Shown here: positions 53,286 through 63,226 of the stretch, in pieces
How positions within the stretch are numbered: position 1 is the first letter of the stretch
How the letters are laid out: each line of letters starts with the position of its first letter
DNA from: Algisphaera sp039180025
Lineage (GTDB): Bacteria > Planctomycetota > Phycisphaerae > Phycisphaerales > Phycisphaeraceae
Length of the DNA stretch: 64,000 nt
Assembly (NCBI GenBank): GCA_039180025.1
Contig: JBCDDZ010000017.1
Location: forward strand, 1-64,000
Direction of reading: 5' to 3'
Program-made: the position numbers and the translations under genes
Notes under the pieces: generated by a model
Database searches by the model: none
Seen by the model: the letters and a program-made list of their open reading frames with translations, nothing else
Told to the model about the DNA's origin: nothing

Positions 53286-54311
53286 ATGCAGAATTTGGAC
53301 ATCGATGGTTCTCAAGGCGAAGGAGGTGGCCAGATTGTTCGGTCTTCCATTGCACTGGCGATGGTGACGGGGACGCCGGTGCGCATCGAGAACGTGCGTG
53401 CTGGCCGACGCAAACCCGGATTAATGCGGCAGCATCTCACAGCCCTGCGTGCTGCTGCACACATCAGCAGTGCAGAGGTCGAAGGCGACGAGATCGGGTC
53501 GACGGCGTTCTCGTTCTCACCCGCAGAAGTCACATCTGGTACACATCGATTCGCGGTCGGGACCGCAGGCAGTGCGACGCTGGTATTGCAGACGATTCTG
53601 CCGGCACTACTCATTGCGGATAAGCCAAGCGAGATCACAATCGAAGGCGGGACGCACAACCCGTTTGCCCCGCCGTTTGATTTCCTAGCCAAGTCGTTCT
53701 TGCCCTTGGTCAATCGCATGGGGCCGACGGTCGAAGTGGAATTGGTCCGCTCTGGCTTTTACCCCGCCGGCGGTGGCGAGTTCATTGCCCGGATCACCCC
53801 GGCGAAGCATCTCAACCCCCTCCACCTGAATCAGCGCGGCGAATTGAAATCACGTGTCGCCAAGGCCGTCGTCGCCAACCTCTCAGGTGACATCGCCAAA
53901 CGCGAACTGAAGCAGGTCAAGAAAAAGCTCGGCTGGTCCGAAGACGAATTGCAGATCAGGGACGCTAAGGGCTCTCACGGCCCGGGCAATATCCTCACGC
54001 TCGAACTGGAGCATGACCATGTCTCCGAAGTCTTCACCGGCTTCGGCGAGGTCGGACGTCCCGCCGAGGCCGTCGCCAACCAGGCCATCCAACAGTGCCA
54101 GCGCTACATGAAGAGCGGTGCTGCGGCGGGCGAATATCTGACCGATCAACTCATGCTGCCCCTTGCCATCGCCGGCGGCGGTAGCTTTACCAGTGCCGGC
54201 TTGTCTCGTCACGCAACCACACACCTGGATTTGATTAGTCGCTTCCTCGACATCGAGGTGAAAGTCGTTGCAGAAGACCGTACCAAGCAACGCATTTCGT
54301 TTGGCCCATAG
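53286..54311 (+). CDS. rtcA: RNA 3'-terminal phosphate cyclase RtcA
   Basis: The 341-residue protein has the RtcA pattern: LDIDGSQGEGGGQIVRSSIA, RKPGLMRQHLTALRAA, FAVGTAGSATLVLQTILPAL, GFYPAGGGEF and the catalytic histidine in SRHATTHLDLISRFL. It converts RNA 3'-phosphate to 2',3'-cyclic phosphate through an enzyme-AMP intermediate, restoring the end that RtcB can use. It is the last gene of the sigma-54 operon. Confidence 0.96.
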   Translation: MQNLDIDGSQGEGGGQIVRSSIALAMVTGTPVRIENVRAGRRKPGLMRQHLTALRAAAHISSAEVEGDEIGSTAFSFSPAEVTSGTHRFAVGTAGSATLVLQTILPALLIADKPSEITIEGGTHNPFAPPFDFLAKSFLPLVNRMGPTVEVELVRSGFYPAGGGEFIARITPAKHLNPLHLNQRGELKSRVAKAVVANLSGDIAKRELKQVKKKLGWSEDELQIRDAKGSHGPGNILTLELEHDHVSEVFTGFGEVGRPAEAVANQAIQQCQRYMKSGAAAGEYLTDQLMLPLAIAGGGSFTSAGLSRHATTHLDLISRFLDIEVKVVAEDRTKQRISFGP

Positions 54312-55187
54312 GATGCTGCTTTACATAACCCCCATCCACGGATAAGGCTGCTGCCGCCATTACTGAGGGCTCGTGTACCGCCCGCTCGGTCAGTTTGCAG
54401 CCCCAATCACCTCGAAGCCTGCGCCTGCGGCCTGGCGTCCAACGACGGCTGCATGGGAATCGCAGACTTTATTCACATCGATCCATCCGGCTCAAGCCAC
54501 CGTCGGGCCTTTGGCCTGGCCCAAGCTCACCGCGGGGTTCGACGCGACCACCCCACTCATCACCGGCGTCGTGGTCGGCTTCGCCCCCCCAAGACTCGCC
54601 GCCGTTCGCCCCGGCGATCCGCCAAGCCGCCCCGAACGGGAGGCCCCTCCCAGACCTCGCCGACCAGGGCGACGACGCCGAGCACCACCACGTCCGGCGT
54701 TGGCAAGCACGGGGCCTCCGCCGCACCGCGATCCCGATCCACCCCCGCTCGGCCCGGCGCAAGGGGCCCCAAGCCCACGAACGCCGGAGGGTGAAACGCC
54801 GGTTCCCGAAGGTGAAAGACCGCCAACGGGCTCAAGCCGGGTCAGAGACCGCGAGGCGTGGGCCCAGATGTCGGCGACCAGGCCGCCCACACTTGTGAGC
54901 GGGCGCGAGCCCGACGCCCAGACGGCCGAGACGAGGCTGGTACGTTCCGCGGGGGTGAGGGTCATGGCATCCCCCGCGGCGGCTGGCGACGCGCGGCACC
55001 CGCCCCCTGCCGAAGCTGTCCGCCGCCGCGGGCATCGACTTCGGCTTTACTCAAACGACCCTCAAATCCCTGATCGATGCGGTCGCTGAAGAACTCGATA
55101 CGCTGCCGGCGTGACACGGTGACGAATGATCCGATCGGTGCTCCGGCTGATGCTACGCGCCGCCACCAATGCCCAAAGGATCAATCA
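54312..55187 (+). pseudogene. Degenerate transposase remnants downstream of rtcA
   Basis: No intact gene. In one plus-strand frame LAWPKLTAGFDATTPLITGV appears, and in the next frame PNGRPLPDLADQGDDAEHHH, RTAIPIHPRSARRKGP and RRVKRRFPKVKDRQRA follow. These are consecutive pieces of an IS4/IS5-type DDE transposase (KLTAVCDATTHLI, DLADAGYDAEHNH...) broken by frameshifts, at roughly 54440-54840. A further remnant DFGFTQTTLKSLIDAVAEEL lies near 55035-55110. The minus strand near 54860-54965 also reads MTLTPAERTSLVSAVWASGS, which may be a phage-related fragment. Confidence 0.6.
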
Positions 55188-57332
55188 CTATCCGGAAGGC
55201 CGATCGACAACCAATTCGGCCCATCGTCCACGGTCCGGCGCATCCCGTAGCGGCGACGGCTGATTGCCGCCGACCCAAACGAGGAGCGTTGCGTTGCTCG
55301 GATGCCGATTGCCGCCGTCATCGAAACGGTCGAGTTGGTTACGGGGCACCACGAAGCGCACGCTTCGGGTTTCCTGGTTGCGGAGGTGAATCCGCTGCAC
55401 GCCGCGGAGTTCGTGGTGCAGGTGGGGGTCGTCCGGATCGCGGACGTAGAGTTGAACGACCTCGTCGCCGTCCACGGGACCACGGTTGGTAACGCGGGCG
55501 GTGACCTCGACCGCCTCGGCGGTGGACGTGACCGATGCGATCTCGTGGTCGAAGGTGGAGTAGCTGAGCCCGAAGCCGAACGGGTAGAGCGGCGGGCGTT
55601 GCGGGTCGGCGAACCGGTAGGTCCGGCCGGCCATCGCGTAATCCTCGAACGCGGGCAGGTGCTCGACCGAATCCGGGTACGTGACGGGCAGTCGGCCGGC
55701 GGGGTTGTAGCGGCCGGTCAAAACATCGGCGATCGCCGGGCCGGCGAAGGGGCCGGGGTAGAAAGCATCGACGATCGCAGCGCAGCGTGGTTCGAGTCCG
55801 CCGAGCGTGATCGGCCCGCCGTGGATCAGTACCACAATGGTCGGTGTACCGGTATCGAGTACGTGTTCGAGCGTTTCGAGTTGGGGTGCGGGCAAACGGA
55901 TGTCGCGGCGGTCGCCCGAGGCGTCGGCGTTGTTGGCGTCGCCCTGTTCGCCTTCAAGCCCCGCGTGCAGGCCGAGCACCAGGATCGCGACGTCGGCCCG
56001 TTCGGCAATCGCCGCGACCTCGGCGGCGTGGACGTCGACTACGCTACGGGCTTGGGTCGCGACATAATTACAGCCCGGCGAGTACTCGACGGCGGCGTGC
56101 GGTTCGAAGGCTTCACGGAGCCCCTGGAGCGGCGAGACGATCCGCGACGGCGTGCCGTGGTAGTTCGCCAGCAGCGCCGCGGTCGCGTCGGCGTGGGGGC
56201 CGATGACGGCTAACCGGTCGATTTTCACAGACGCGAGCGGTAACACGCCATTGTTTTTAAGCAGAACGATCGACTCGGTCGCGGCCCGGCGGCTGAGGGC
56301 ATGGTGGGCCGGCGTATCGTTAGCGGTGTGCGGTGTGTCGGCAAGAGGGACATCCTCTGCCGAATCGAACATGCCTAGCTTATGCAACGTGGTCATCAGG
56401 CGGCGGACGCAGCGGTCGATGTCGTGCTCTTCGAGCAGGCCATCCCGGATCGCTTCGATCAAGTGCGGGTAGGTGCAGCCGCAGTTGAGGTCACATCCCC
56501 GCCGGACGGCGAGCGCGGCGGACTCGGCGGCGCTGCCGGTGATGCGGTGGTTCTCGTGGAAGTCACGGATGCCGCCGCAGTCGGACACGAAATGCCCCTC
56601 AAATCCCCAGTCTTCACGCAAGATACGCATCAGTTCGGGGTGGGCGCAGGCGGGCTCGCCGTTGACCCGGTTGTAAGCGCCCATCACGGCCTCGACGCGC
56701 GCTTCGACGACTAGGCGACGGAACGCCGGCAGGTAGGTTTCGTGGAGGTCACGGGGACTCACGGCCGCGTCGAAGCCGTGCCGCTCGCCCTCGGGCCCCG
56801 AGTGGACCGCGAAGTGCTTGGCGCAGGCGGCCGCCTTGAGGAAATACGGGTGGTCACCCTGCAGCCCGCGGACGAACGCGACCCCGAATTCGGCGGTGAG
56901 CCAGGGGCATTCGCCGTACGTTTCGTGGCCCCGGCCCCAGCGTGGGTCGCGGAAAATGTTGATGTTCGGCGACCAGAACGTCAAGCCCTCGTAGAAGCCG
57001 TGCCGGCCCCTCCGCACCGATTCGTGGTGCTTGGCCCGGGCCTCAACGGCGATCGCCTCGGCGACTTCCCGGATCAGCGGCGGATTAAATGTTGCGGCAA
57101 GACCGATGGCCTGCGGAAACACCGTTGCCGTGCCCGCCCGGGCAACACCGTGGAGGCACTCGTTCCACCAGTGGTACGCCGGGATGCCGAGCCGCGGCAC
57201 GCCGGGAGACTCGTCCGACATCAGCCCTACCTTCTCCGGCAAAGTCATAGCCTCGAGATGATCGGTGATCTGTGTCTGAGCACGGCGCGACCGCGCGGAA
57301 GCCGGACCCGACAATAGGTTCGTTGGATTCAT
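55188..57332 (-). CDS. GH3 family beta-glycosidase (xylosidase/glucosidase type)
   Basis: The 714-residue protein has the two-domain GH3 core and a C-terminal fibronectin-III-like domain. Features are YHWWNECLHGVARAG, typical of beta-xylosidase-like GH3 enzymes, TFWSPNINIFRDPRWGRG, KHFAVHSGPEGERHGFDA, and the nucleophile aspartate in FVSDCGGIRDF. No signal peptide is seen, so it probably acts in the cytoplasm on imported oligosaccharides. ATG 57332 (MNPTNLLSGP) is chosen over 57404. It ends close to the remnant region and lies 73 bp after the GH13-like gene on the same strand. Confidence 0.9.
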   Translation of the reverse strand: MNPTNLLSGPASARSRRAQTQITDHLEAMTLPEKVGLMSDESPGVPRLGIPAYHWWNECLHGVARAGTATVFPQAIGLAATFNPPLIREVAEAIAVEARAKHHESVRRGRHGFYEGLTFWSPNINIFRDPRWGRGHETYGECPWLTAEFGVAFVRGLQGDHPYFLKAAACAKHFAVHSGPEGERHGFDAAVSPRDLHETYLPAFRRLVVEARVEAVMGAYNRVNGEPACAHPELMRILREDWGFEGHFVSDCGGIRDFHENHRITGSAAESAALAVRRGCDLNCGCTYPHLIEAIRDGLLEEHDIDRCVRRLMTTLHKLGMFDSAEDVPLADTPHTANDTPAHHALSRRAATESIVLLKNNGVLPLASVKIDRLAVIGPHADATAALLANYHGTPSRIVSPLQGLREAFEPHAAVEYSPGCNYVATQARSVVDVHAAEVAAIAERADVAILVLGLHAGLEGEQGDANNADASGDRRDIRLPAPQLETLEHVLDTGTPTIVVLIHGGPITLGGLEPRCAAIVDAFYPGPFAGPAIADVLTGRYNPAGRLPVTYPDSVEHLPAFEDYAMAGRTYRFADPQRPPLYPFGFGLSYSTFDHEIASVTSTAEAVEVTARVTNRGPVDGDEVVQLYVRDPDDPHLHHELRGVQRIHLRNQETRSVRFVVPRNQLDRFDDGGNRHPSNATLLVWVGGNQPSPLRDAPDRGRWAELVVDRPSG

Positions 57333-57405
57333 AGTAGGCTTGGAGGTTCGAAAAGCAGCGGGGTAGTAAGAGCGTGTAGAGCGGTGGCGACGCTCGACGG
57401 GCACG

Positions 57406-59391
57406 TCATTCGGCGAGCCGGATCTCGCTCACGCCGGCCGCGACTTCGACGTCTCCGAGCCCCTCGATAGTCGCTCGCAGCGGCCGCGACGAAACGTTTG
57501 CCAATGCGAAGGCGTCGAGCTCACCGGGCGTCGTCCATCGTGTCACAAACAGGTACTCGTCCTCGCCGCCAGTCGTGACGTCCCAGACGCAAGTCCGTCC
57601 GGTCAGCCGTGCGCGTTGACGCAGCACAGTTTTGAATGTGCCGTGTCGTCCGTCTTCACCCCGTTCGATCGCCGCCCAGTCCAACTCGGCCCAGCACACG
57701 AAATACCCCCCCCCGCTACAGGCGTGTGCGAAGGCCAGCGCGTCGGCCACCGGGCTCTTGCGGCTCTCGGCCGCGACCTTCAAGAGGTCGTGCGTCGCCG
57801 AGAAGTACACCCGTTTCAACCTCGGCGGCAGCGATCGCTCGGATATCCACTGCCAGCGTCGCCACTGCTTCATGGATAGGTCGGCCGTCTCGTCCAGCCA
57901 CGTCCGGTTCAGCAACCCCAGCACCCACGCATTCTCGTAGGTCATCGCGTGGCTGCGGCCGAAGACCGGGCCCGGCAGCTCGCCCAGCAGCAGCTTGTCG
58001 TCGTCCAACCGCTCGGCCAACCGCTCGCCGATCCGGATGCCGCCGTAAAACGTGCGCCACGCCGATGCGTCGTTGGCCGGGTTCAGGTTCGGCTCTTTCC
58101 AATGCAACGCATCCGTGCGGAACCCGTCGATCCCGAACGTCTCAACGTTCCACATCGCCCAATCCAGCATGAATTCTTGCACGTCTTCCCGGCCCCAATC
58201 CAGCGAGTACGTGTGCCCGTTCTTGGGCTCGCCGGGCTTCGGCCCCCAGCCGTGGCTACCGAACGGCCGGCCCCGCTCGTCGCGGACCAGCCACTCGGGG
58301 TGCTGCTCGAGCAGGCCGCTACGGTCGCCGGTGCCCTGTGGGATAAAATCGAACAACACCTTGAGCCCCCGGCGGTGCGCTTCGTTGACGAATCCCTTGA
58401 GCTCGGCCTCGGTCCCGACTTTCGGGTCAAGCCCGTAATGATCCGCTAATGCATACCAGTGATCGTCCTGATTTTCCCACACCGGTACGCAGTAGATGGC
58501 GTTAAATCCCATCGCTGCGATCACGTCCAACCGCTCGGTCCACCGACGGATCGGCCGGGCGTCGATCTGTAGTATCCGCAGATCCTCCGCCCATGCCGGG
58601 CAAGCCGCAGGCTCCCACCCGGCGTACGTCCACTTACGGAACGCGGTCAGAAATTCTTCGAGACCGCCCGGTGTTATCAGCAGGCGGTGCCCGTCACTGG
58701 TGAGCGTCTCCCCGGGCCCGAGCCGAGCGGTGATCTGATGCCGATGCGTCACGTCCATCACGCCGTCGTGGCCGTCGAGGGTCGGAAAGGCCGGAGCCGC
58801 TCGCTCGTCCCAATGCCACGCCCCGACGCAGCCCCGGGACGACTCCACAACGACCAATCCCACCCCCTGATCCGGGCAATGGTCCAGCCAACCCTGCGGA
58901 AACTTGGGGATCGGCTCGCTGGCCGTACGGTCCAGCGGCAACTCGGCGGCCTCGGCGTACGAAAGGTCCGGCGGCGTGATCTGCCCCGGAACCTGCAGGC
59001 GAGTATCGGGGCCGGCCCCGTCGGCCATAAACGCAGGGAGACTGTAATCAACGCCGCTCACCAGAATCTCGTCTCTGCCAACGTTGGTCAGCGTCGACTC
59101 CTGACACACCCCCACCCCAAGGCCTCGTGTTTCAATCTTCAACGTATGTTCAATCTGCAGACCGCCGTACCCACCGACCACCCGCAGCGTATCCCCCTCG
59201 ACATCCGCCGAAACGAATTCCGGTTTGCACACGCTACCGCCGACCGCAACGCTCAATAGTACCGCGTCACGCACAATCATCGTGTCGCCCCACGCGATCG
59301 TAAAGCAACCCTGCCGATCGACCTCAATCGATAAGGGGCCGTCGCCCGAACGGGCGGTCGTTGAGATTTTTGGTTTTACGAATAGGGTCAT
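57406..59391 (-). CDS. GH13/GH36-like glycoside hydrolase
   Basis: The 661-residue protein has an N-terminal beta-sandwich (to about residue 260) and a TIM barrel. ETFGIDGFRTDALHWKEP carries the probable nucleophile (D427), LLLGELPGPVFG the probable acid/base (E471), and VLFDFIPQGTGDRSG is an alpha-amylase-like block. The domain order is closer to GH36/GH13 hybrids than to classical amylases, so the family is uncertain. Start at ATG 59391 (MTLFVKPKIS). The enclosing frame is open to 59550, but those residues are not family-like. Confidence 0.72.
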   Translation of the reverse strand: MTLFVKPKISTTARSGDGPLSIEVDRQGCFTIAWGDTMIVRDAVLLSVAVGGSVCKPEFVSADVEGDTLRVVGGYGGLQIEHTLKIETRGLGVGVCQESTLTNVGRDEILVSGVDYSLPAFMADGAGPDTRLQVPGQITPPDLSYAEAAELPLDRTASEPIPKFPQGWLDHCPDQGVGLVVVESSRGCVGAWHWDERAAPAFPTLDGHDGVMDVTHRHQITARLGPGETLTSDGHRLLITPGGLEEFLTAFRKWTYAGWEPAACPAWAEDLRILQIDARPIRRWTERLDVIAAMGFNAIYCVPVWENQDDHWYALADHYGLDPKVGTEAELKGFVNEAHRRGLKVLFDFIPQGTGDRSGLLEQHPEWLVRDERGRPFGSHGWGPKPGEPKNGHTYSLDWGREDVQEFMLDWAMWNVETFGIDGFRTDALHWKEPNLNPANDASAWRTFYGGIRIGERLAERLDDDKLLLGELPGPVFGRSHAMTYENAWVLGLLNRTWLDETADLSMKQWRRWQWISERSLPPRLKRVYFSATHDLLKVAAESRKSPVADALAFAHACSGGGYFVCWAELDWAAIERGEDGRHGTFKTVLRQRARLTGRTCVWDVTTGGEDEYLFVTRWTTPGELDAFALANVSSRPLRATIEGLGDVEVAAGVSEIRLAE

Positions 59392-59530
59392 GGGTAATGC
59401 TTCGGTCGGTCGAAATTGAATGGAATGATACAGTCGGCGAGCGCAACGATCGACTCGACATCGGCTAAAAACTGCCCGGCTATCCGCATTTTCTTTGCTC
59501 GACAGAACGATACTGTGTCTATTCGGCCGA

Positions 59531-62158
59531 TCAATCGTTTTCGAAGACAATCAGTGGAAAGATCAGCGGATTTTTGTCGCCGGTAATCCCTTCACTGAGT
59601 TGGATAAAGCCTTCTCGAACCGCGCCGGGGGTGTCCTCATCGAGGTCTTGAGCGACAAAGCTCAAGAGGACCCCCCGGTCCAGCACGTCGGCCGATGCGC
59701 CGAACGCGGCCAGCGGTACCTTCACCCGGTAGGTCATACCCGCCCGCAAGCGCTCGGCCTCCACCTCTATCGTCGTTTCGATCTGTTCCCCCGAACCGCC
59801 CGGCGGCGCCACCCACACGTGCGACGCCGCCTCGCCCGAATCTGTCAACGCTACTCCGAACTCCAAATGGCCGGCCTGACCCGGCACCGCGAGCCCGACC
59901 TGCACCGCGTCGCCCTTCCACAAATCACGGCCGGCGTATGGTTGGCGATGCGTGTCGTCCAGCACGTTGAATCGAAGCAGTAAGGCATCGTCCTCCCGAC
60001 CGACCCATGCCGCCACGCTCACATCTGTGGGCCCGCCCCAAGTCAGGTGGGCCGAACCCGGGTCGATCGATTTCGTGTTCACGACCTGCTCCGAGCGATT
60101 CAGGTGATAATCCGGCAGGCGTCGTGCCATATCAACGAACGAGCCGCCCGGGCTGGTTCTTGCCAACAGGATCGGCACCGACACCCGCCCGCTCAGCAGA
60201 TCACTCACCGCCGTCACCTCGACCCGGTCGTGCTCCGATCCTTCACGCGGCAACCCACACCGGAGAAACACGGTCGCCTCGCCGCCGCCCGGCAGCACGA
60301 CGGACGACGGCTCGATGGAAGGTGAAAGCGGGTCCGCCGCGGTCGCCGACAACGCATAAGTGAGCGATCGGTCCAGCGGGTTGCGAAGCGTGAGGGCCAA
60401 CTCCTCCGCGGAACCGCCCGGCACGAGCGTCAAGCCCAACCCCGTCGGTTCGAGCAACGGCTCGAGCAACTCGGCCTCGCCCCGTACGTTCTCCGCCACC
60501 ACATAGGCCGGCTCACGCTCGATCGGCATCACCGCCACCCCGTCGTGCACCGCAATCGGCGTCCGATTGCCCATCAGATCGATCCGCTCCACCGTTGCCC
60601 CTTCCCCGACTCGGATCGGCACCGCCTGGTCGGCCGTCGCCGGGTCTTCCGTCCACGCCAACCACAGCCAACTCCGGTCGTCTTCACCGCTGAAGTCGCC
60701 CTTCCCCCGGAACGCATACCCGAACCGCCCCGGCCCCACGTCCAGCGTCTCCACAAACCGTCGACCACGCATCTGACGCGCCATCTCGTTGTACGCCACC
60801 CACACCGGACGCGGCGTGTAGTCGGCAAACAACATCGTGTAGTGATATCCGTTGCTATCCGGATGCTTCTGGTGGATCGAAAACGCCGTCCACCCCGTCG
60901 CGCCGATCGACCAAAGATACGCCACCCGCTTGGGCAGTTCGATCGCCATCTCGTACTCTCGCTCCGGCTCCCGCCCCATCGAGGTCTCCGAAAAATACAG
61001 CGGCGGCCGCTCGTCCAACGCGTCGTCGATCATGGGCGTCAACAATTCCTCGACATCCCGCTGGAGCATCGCGAACGTACCGTGCCGGTGGTACGCGAAC
61101 CAGTCGAACGACGAACGGGCCTGTTCCAGCGTTTCCACGATAAATCGCGGGTCGGTGGCCGGGTGATCGGGGCCGACAAACCCCGCCGTCATCACGACCG
61201 CGTCGCCGTCCGCCGACCGGATCGCACGGCTGCCGGACTTAAGCAGATCAACATACTCCTGTGGCGTACCCTGGAAGAAAAACGGAATGTCCGGCTCGTT
61301 CCAGACCTCATATAGTTCCGTGCGATTCCCATATCGCTCGGCGACCTCGCGGGACCACTGCCCCCACAGGTCCGGACGCGGCGGGTACGTCGGTGCCGGC
61401 CAATGCTCCAAGTCGATGCCGTCCGCCCGCATCCGCGCGAGAGTCGCGTCGCTCTTCGTCCAATCCGCGCCGCCGTACGCAATCAGCAACTGAGGATCGA
61501 CTCCGTACTGCTCTAATAAACTGTACGCGCGATCCATTGAATCCCACTTCTTCTCGCCGGCCCTGGGCTCAAGGAAACGCCAAGGCACGTCGATCCGCAG
61601 CACCTCTGCCCCCACGATCGCTGCGGCCCGCACCACTTTCTCCTGCTCTTCGGCACCGATATCCGGGCGGACGTCCGGTCCGGTGTTCGCCAAAATGAAC
61701 TCGCCCGTCTGAACTCCCGGGGTCACTCCGACCGGCTCCATCACCGCAAACTGCGTCAGGCCCGACACCTCAGAAGGCGACCCCGACGCATTGTTATCCA
61801 GTAGGGTCACCCGGTAAAATACATACTTCACTCCCAGCCGCGGACCCACCACGCCTTGCGGAAGCATAAACGAAGCCATGCGATCGCCCGACAGACGCAG
61901 TTTGCGTTTCACCGCAAATTCCTCTGGACGTTCGTGGATATCCTCCACGGACACTTCGAGCAGAGCCTCCGTCGCAGCCCCTCGGTAATCGATGATTAAC
62001 CGGACATTATCGATCGCATCCGGGGGGACAAAATGTAACGGGTCTCCCGTATCTACACTGATTTGGACATCGGCTTCAGCCACGCCGACCGTAACAACGA
62101 TTAGGCACCACACTGCCACCGCACCTAAACCGGATCGAATCATGGACTGTTTTCCCAT
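59531..62158 (-). CDS. Secreted GH39-like glycoside hydrolase with C-terminal carbohydrate-binding-like domain
   Basis: The 875-residue protein has a signal peptide (AVAVWCLIVVTVGVAEAD) and a beta domain. A TIM barrel follows, with ELYEVWNEPDIPFFFQG (acid/base E288) and PPLYFSETSMGRE (nucleophile E391), the clan GH-A arrangement seen in GH39 and GH5. The C-terminal 170 residues (VAAWVGREDDALLLRFNVLD, WKGDAVQVGLAVPGQ) resemble CBM9-type sugar-binding domains. It probably attacks polysaccharide outside the cytoplasm; substrate unknown. Start ATG 62158 (MGKQSMIRSG), with ATG 62143 also possible. Confidence 0.78.
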   Translation of the reverse strand: MGKQSMIRSGLGAVAVWCLIVVTVGVAEADVQISVDTGDPLHFVPPDAIDNVRLIIDYRGAATEALLEVSVEDIHERPEEFAVKRKLRLSGDRMASFMLPQGVVGPRLGVKYVFYRVTLLDNNASGSPSEVSGLTQFAVMEPVGVTPGVQTGEFILANTGPDVRPDIGAEEQEKVVRAAAIVGAEVLRIDVPWRFLEPRAGEKKWDSMDRAYSLLEQYGVDPQLLIAYGGADWTKSDATLARMRADGIDLEHWPAPTYPPRPDLWGQWSREVAERYGNRTELYEVWNEPDIPFFFQGTPQEYVDLLKSGSRAIRSADGDAVVMTAGFVGPDHPATDPRFIVETLEQARSSFDWFAYHRHGTFAMLQRDVEELLTPMIDDALDERPPLYFSETSMGREPEREYEMAIELPKRVAYLWSIGATGWTAFSIHQKHPDSNGYHYTMLFADYTPRPVWVAYNEMARQMRGRRFVETLDVGPGRFGYAFRGKGDFSGEDDRSWLWLAWTEDPATADQAVPIRVGEGATVERIDLMGNRTPIAVHDGVAVMPIEREPAYVVAENVRGEAELLEPLLEPTGLGLTLVPGGSAEELALTLRNPLDRSLTYALSATAADPLSPSIEPSSVVLPGGGEATVFLRCGLPREGSEHDRVEVTAVSDLLSGRVSVPILLARTSPGGSFVDMARRLPDYHLNRSEQVVNTKSIDPGSAHLTWGGPTDVSVAAWVGREDDALLLRFNVLDDTHRQPYAGRDLWKGDAVQVGLAVPGQAGHLEFGVALTDSGEAASHVWVAPPGGSGEQIETTIEVEAERLRAGMTYRVKVPLAAFGASADVLDRGVLLSFVAQDLDEDTPGAVREGFIQLSEGITGDKNPLIFPLIVFEND

Positions 62159-62329
62159 ATTTGTACTACTTCCCAAAATACCACGAACTATATAATGACA
62201 TATAAAATCCTGACCATTTGTAATGGCCCGTGCCCAGAATGCTGCCTGAAACAAGCAACGACTTGAAGGTTACCCTGCTACGCGTTAGGACAAGTCGCTG
62301 CTAGCCCCGTGTTGTGTTGTGTTGTTTTC

Positions 62330-63145
62330 TCAGTTGGACCGGCCCGAGAACTGCCACCGATCGATCCAGGGCAAACCGCCTACAGAGTCAAAGGTCATCG
62401 TACCGCCCCGGACGGAGAAATCTGTCATAAGTATCGACCTGGCCCCGCCTTCATGCGGCGTGCCGTCTTGATCGGAATCCAGATTACTAAGTTGGAATTC
62501 TCCAAACGAAGGCACCACGAACATGCGGTTGGAGGGGCCGTCGATCTGGTTTTCAACGATGATCGGGCGAATGCCTCCGGGGTCGAGGATGACGTTGGCC
62601 GTAGGGATGTTTTGAAACCGCACTTCATCGAACTCCACCTCTTCGACCCGTTTCGGAACTTTAGGATCGGTCCAAGAGCCGACCCAACCCGTCGGGGTCA
62701 GAATTTTATAGCTCGAAGTCTCCGGGACGGATTGGAGCCCGATTGAAGTGTCACGCCGCGCAGTGACTTCGTCGAGGGGGCAGAAAAACGTGCCATCGAC
62801 ACCGTCTTGGTTAGCTTCATTCGATACCGGCACGTACCCGCCCGTCGCCAAGTTGGCGATCCAACCTCGGGCGCTTTCCACACTGGCGCTCACCTGCGAT
62901 GATGTGCCGTGGGGCAGAAACCCGTCGTAGTCCGCAGTGTAGGCCCCCGTGCCGACTCCGATCTGACGCAAGATCGATTTGCATTGCGTGAATTGAGCGG
63001 CCCGCCTCGCTCCGCTCAACGCCGGCAGGAGTATGCCGATCAACAACGCGATGATCGAGATCACCACCAGTAGCTCGATCAAAGTGAAACCTTTTTTTAG
63101 GATAAATGAGGTATGCCGACGGTGAGTGGATGTGATTTCGTACAT
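62330..63145 (-). CDS. Prepilin-type cleavage/methylation N-terminal protein (pseudopilin-like)
   Basis: The 271-residue protein starts with a short basic leader and KKGFTLIELLVVISIIALL, the prepilin peptidase site and helix, then LLPALSGARRAAQFTQCKS. The C-terminal region matches the large planctomycete group of such proteins (GGARSILMTDFSVRGG in place of the usual H-x9-DG). It could be part of a type II secretion-like system or a surface structure; the domain is present in many copies in this phylum. Confidence 0.85.
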   Translation of the reverse strand: MYEITSTHRRHTSFILKKGFTLIELLVVISIIALLIGILLPALSGARRAAQFTQCKSILRQIGVGTGAYTADYDGFLPHGTSSQVSASVESARGWIANLATGGYVPVSNEANQDGVDGTFFCPLDEVTARRDTSIGLQSVPETSSYKILTPTGWVGSWTDPKVPKRVEEVEFDEVRFQNIPTANVILDPGGIRPIIVENQIDGPSNRMFVVPSFGEFQLSNLDSDQDGTPHEGGARSILMTDFSVRGGTMTFDSVGGLPWIDRWQFSGRSN

Positions 63146-63226
63146 GATTCGATCTCGATTTCGTGTATTGACGTTTTCAGAAACTAAATGTCCGACGCGG
63201 TGTTAACCGCGCCGGATGAAAACAAA

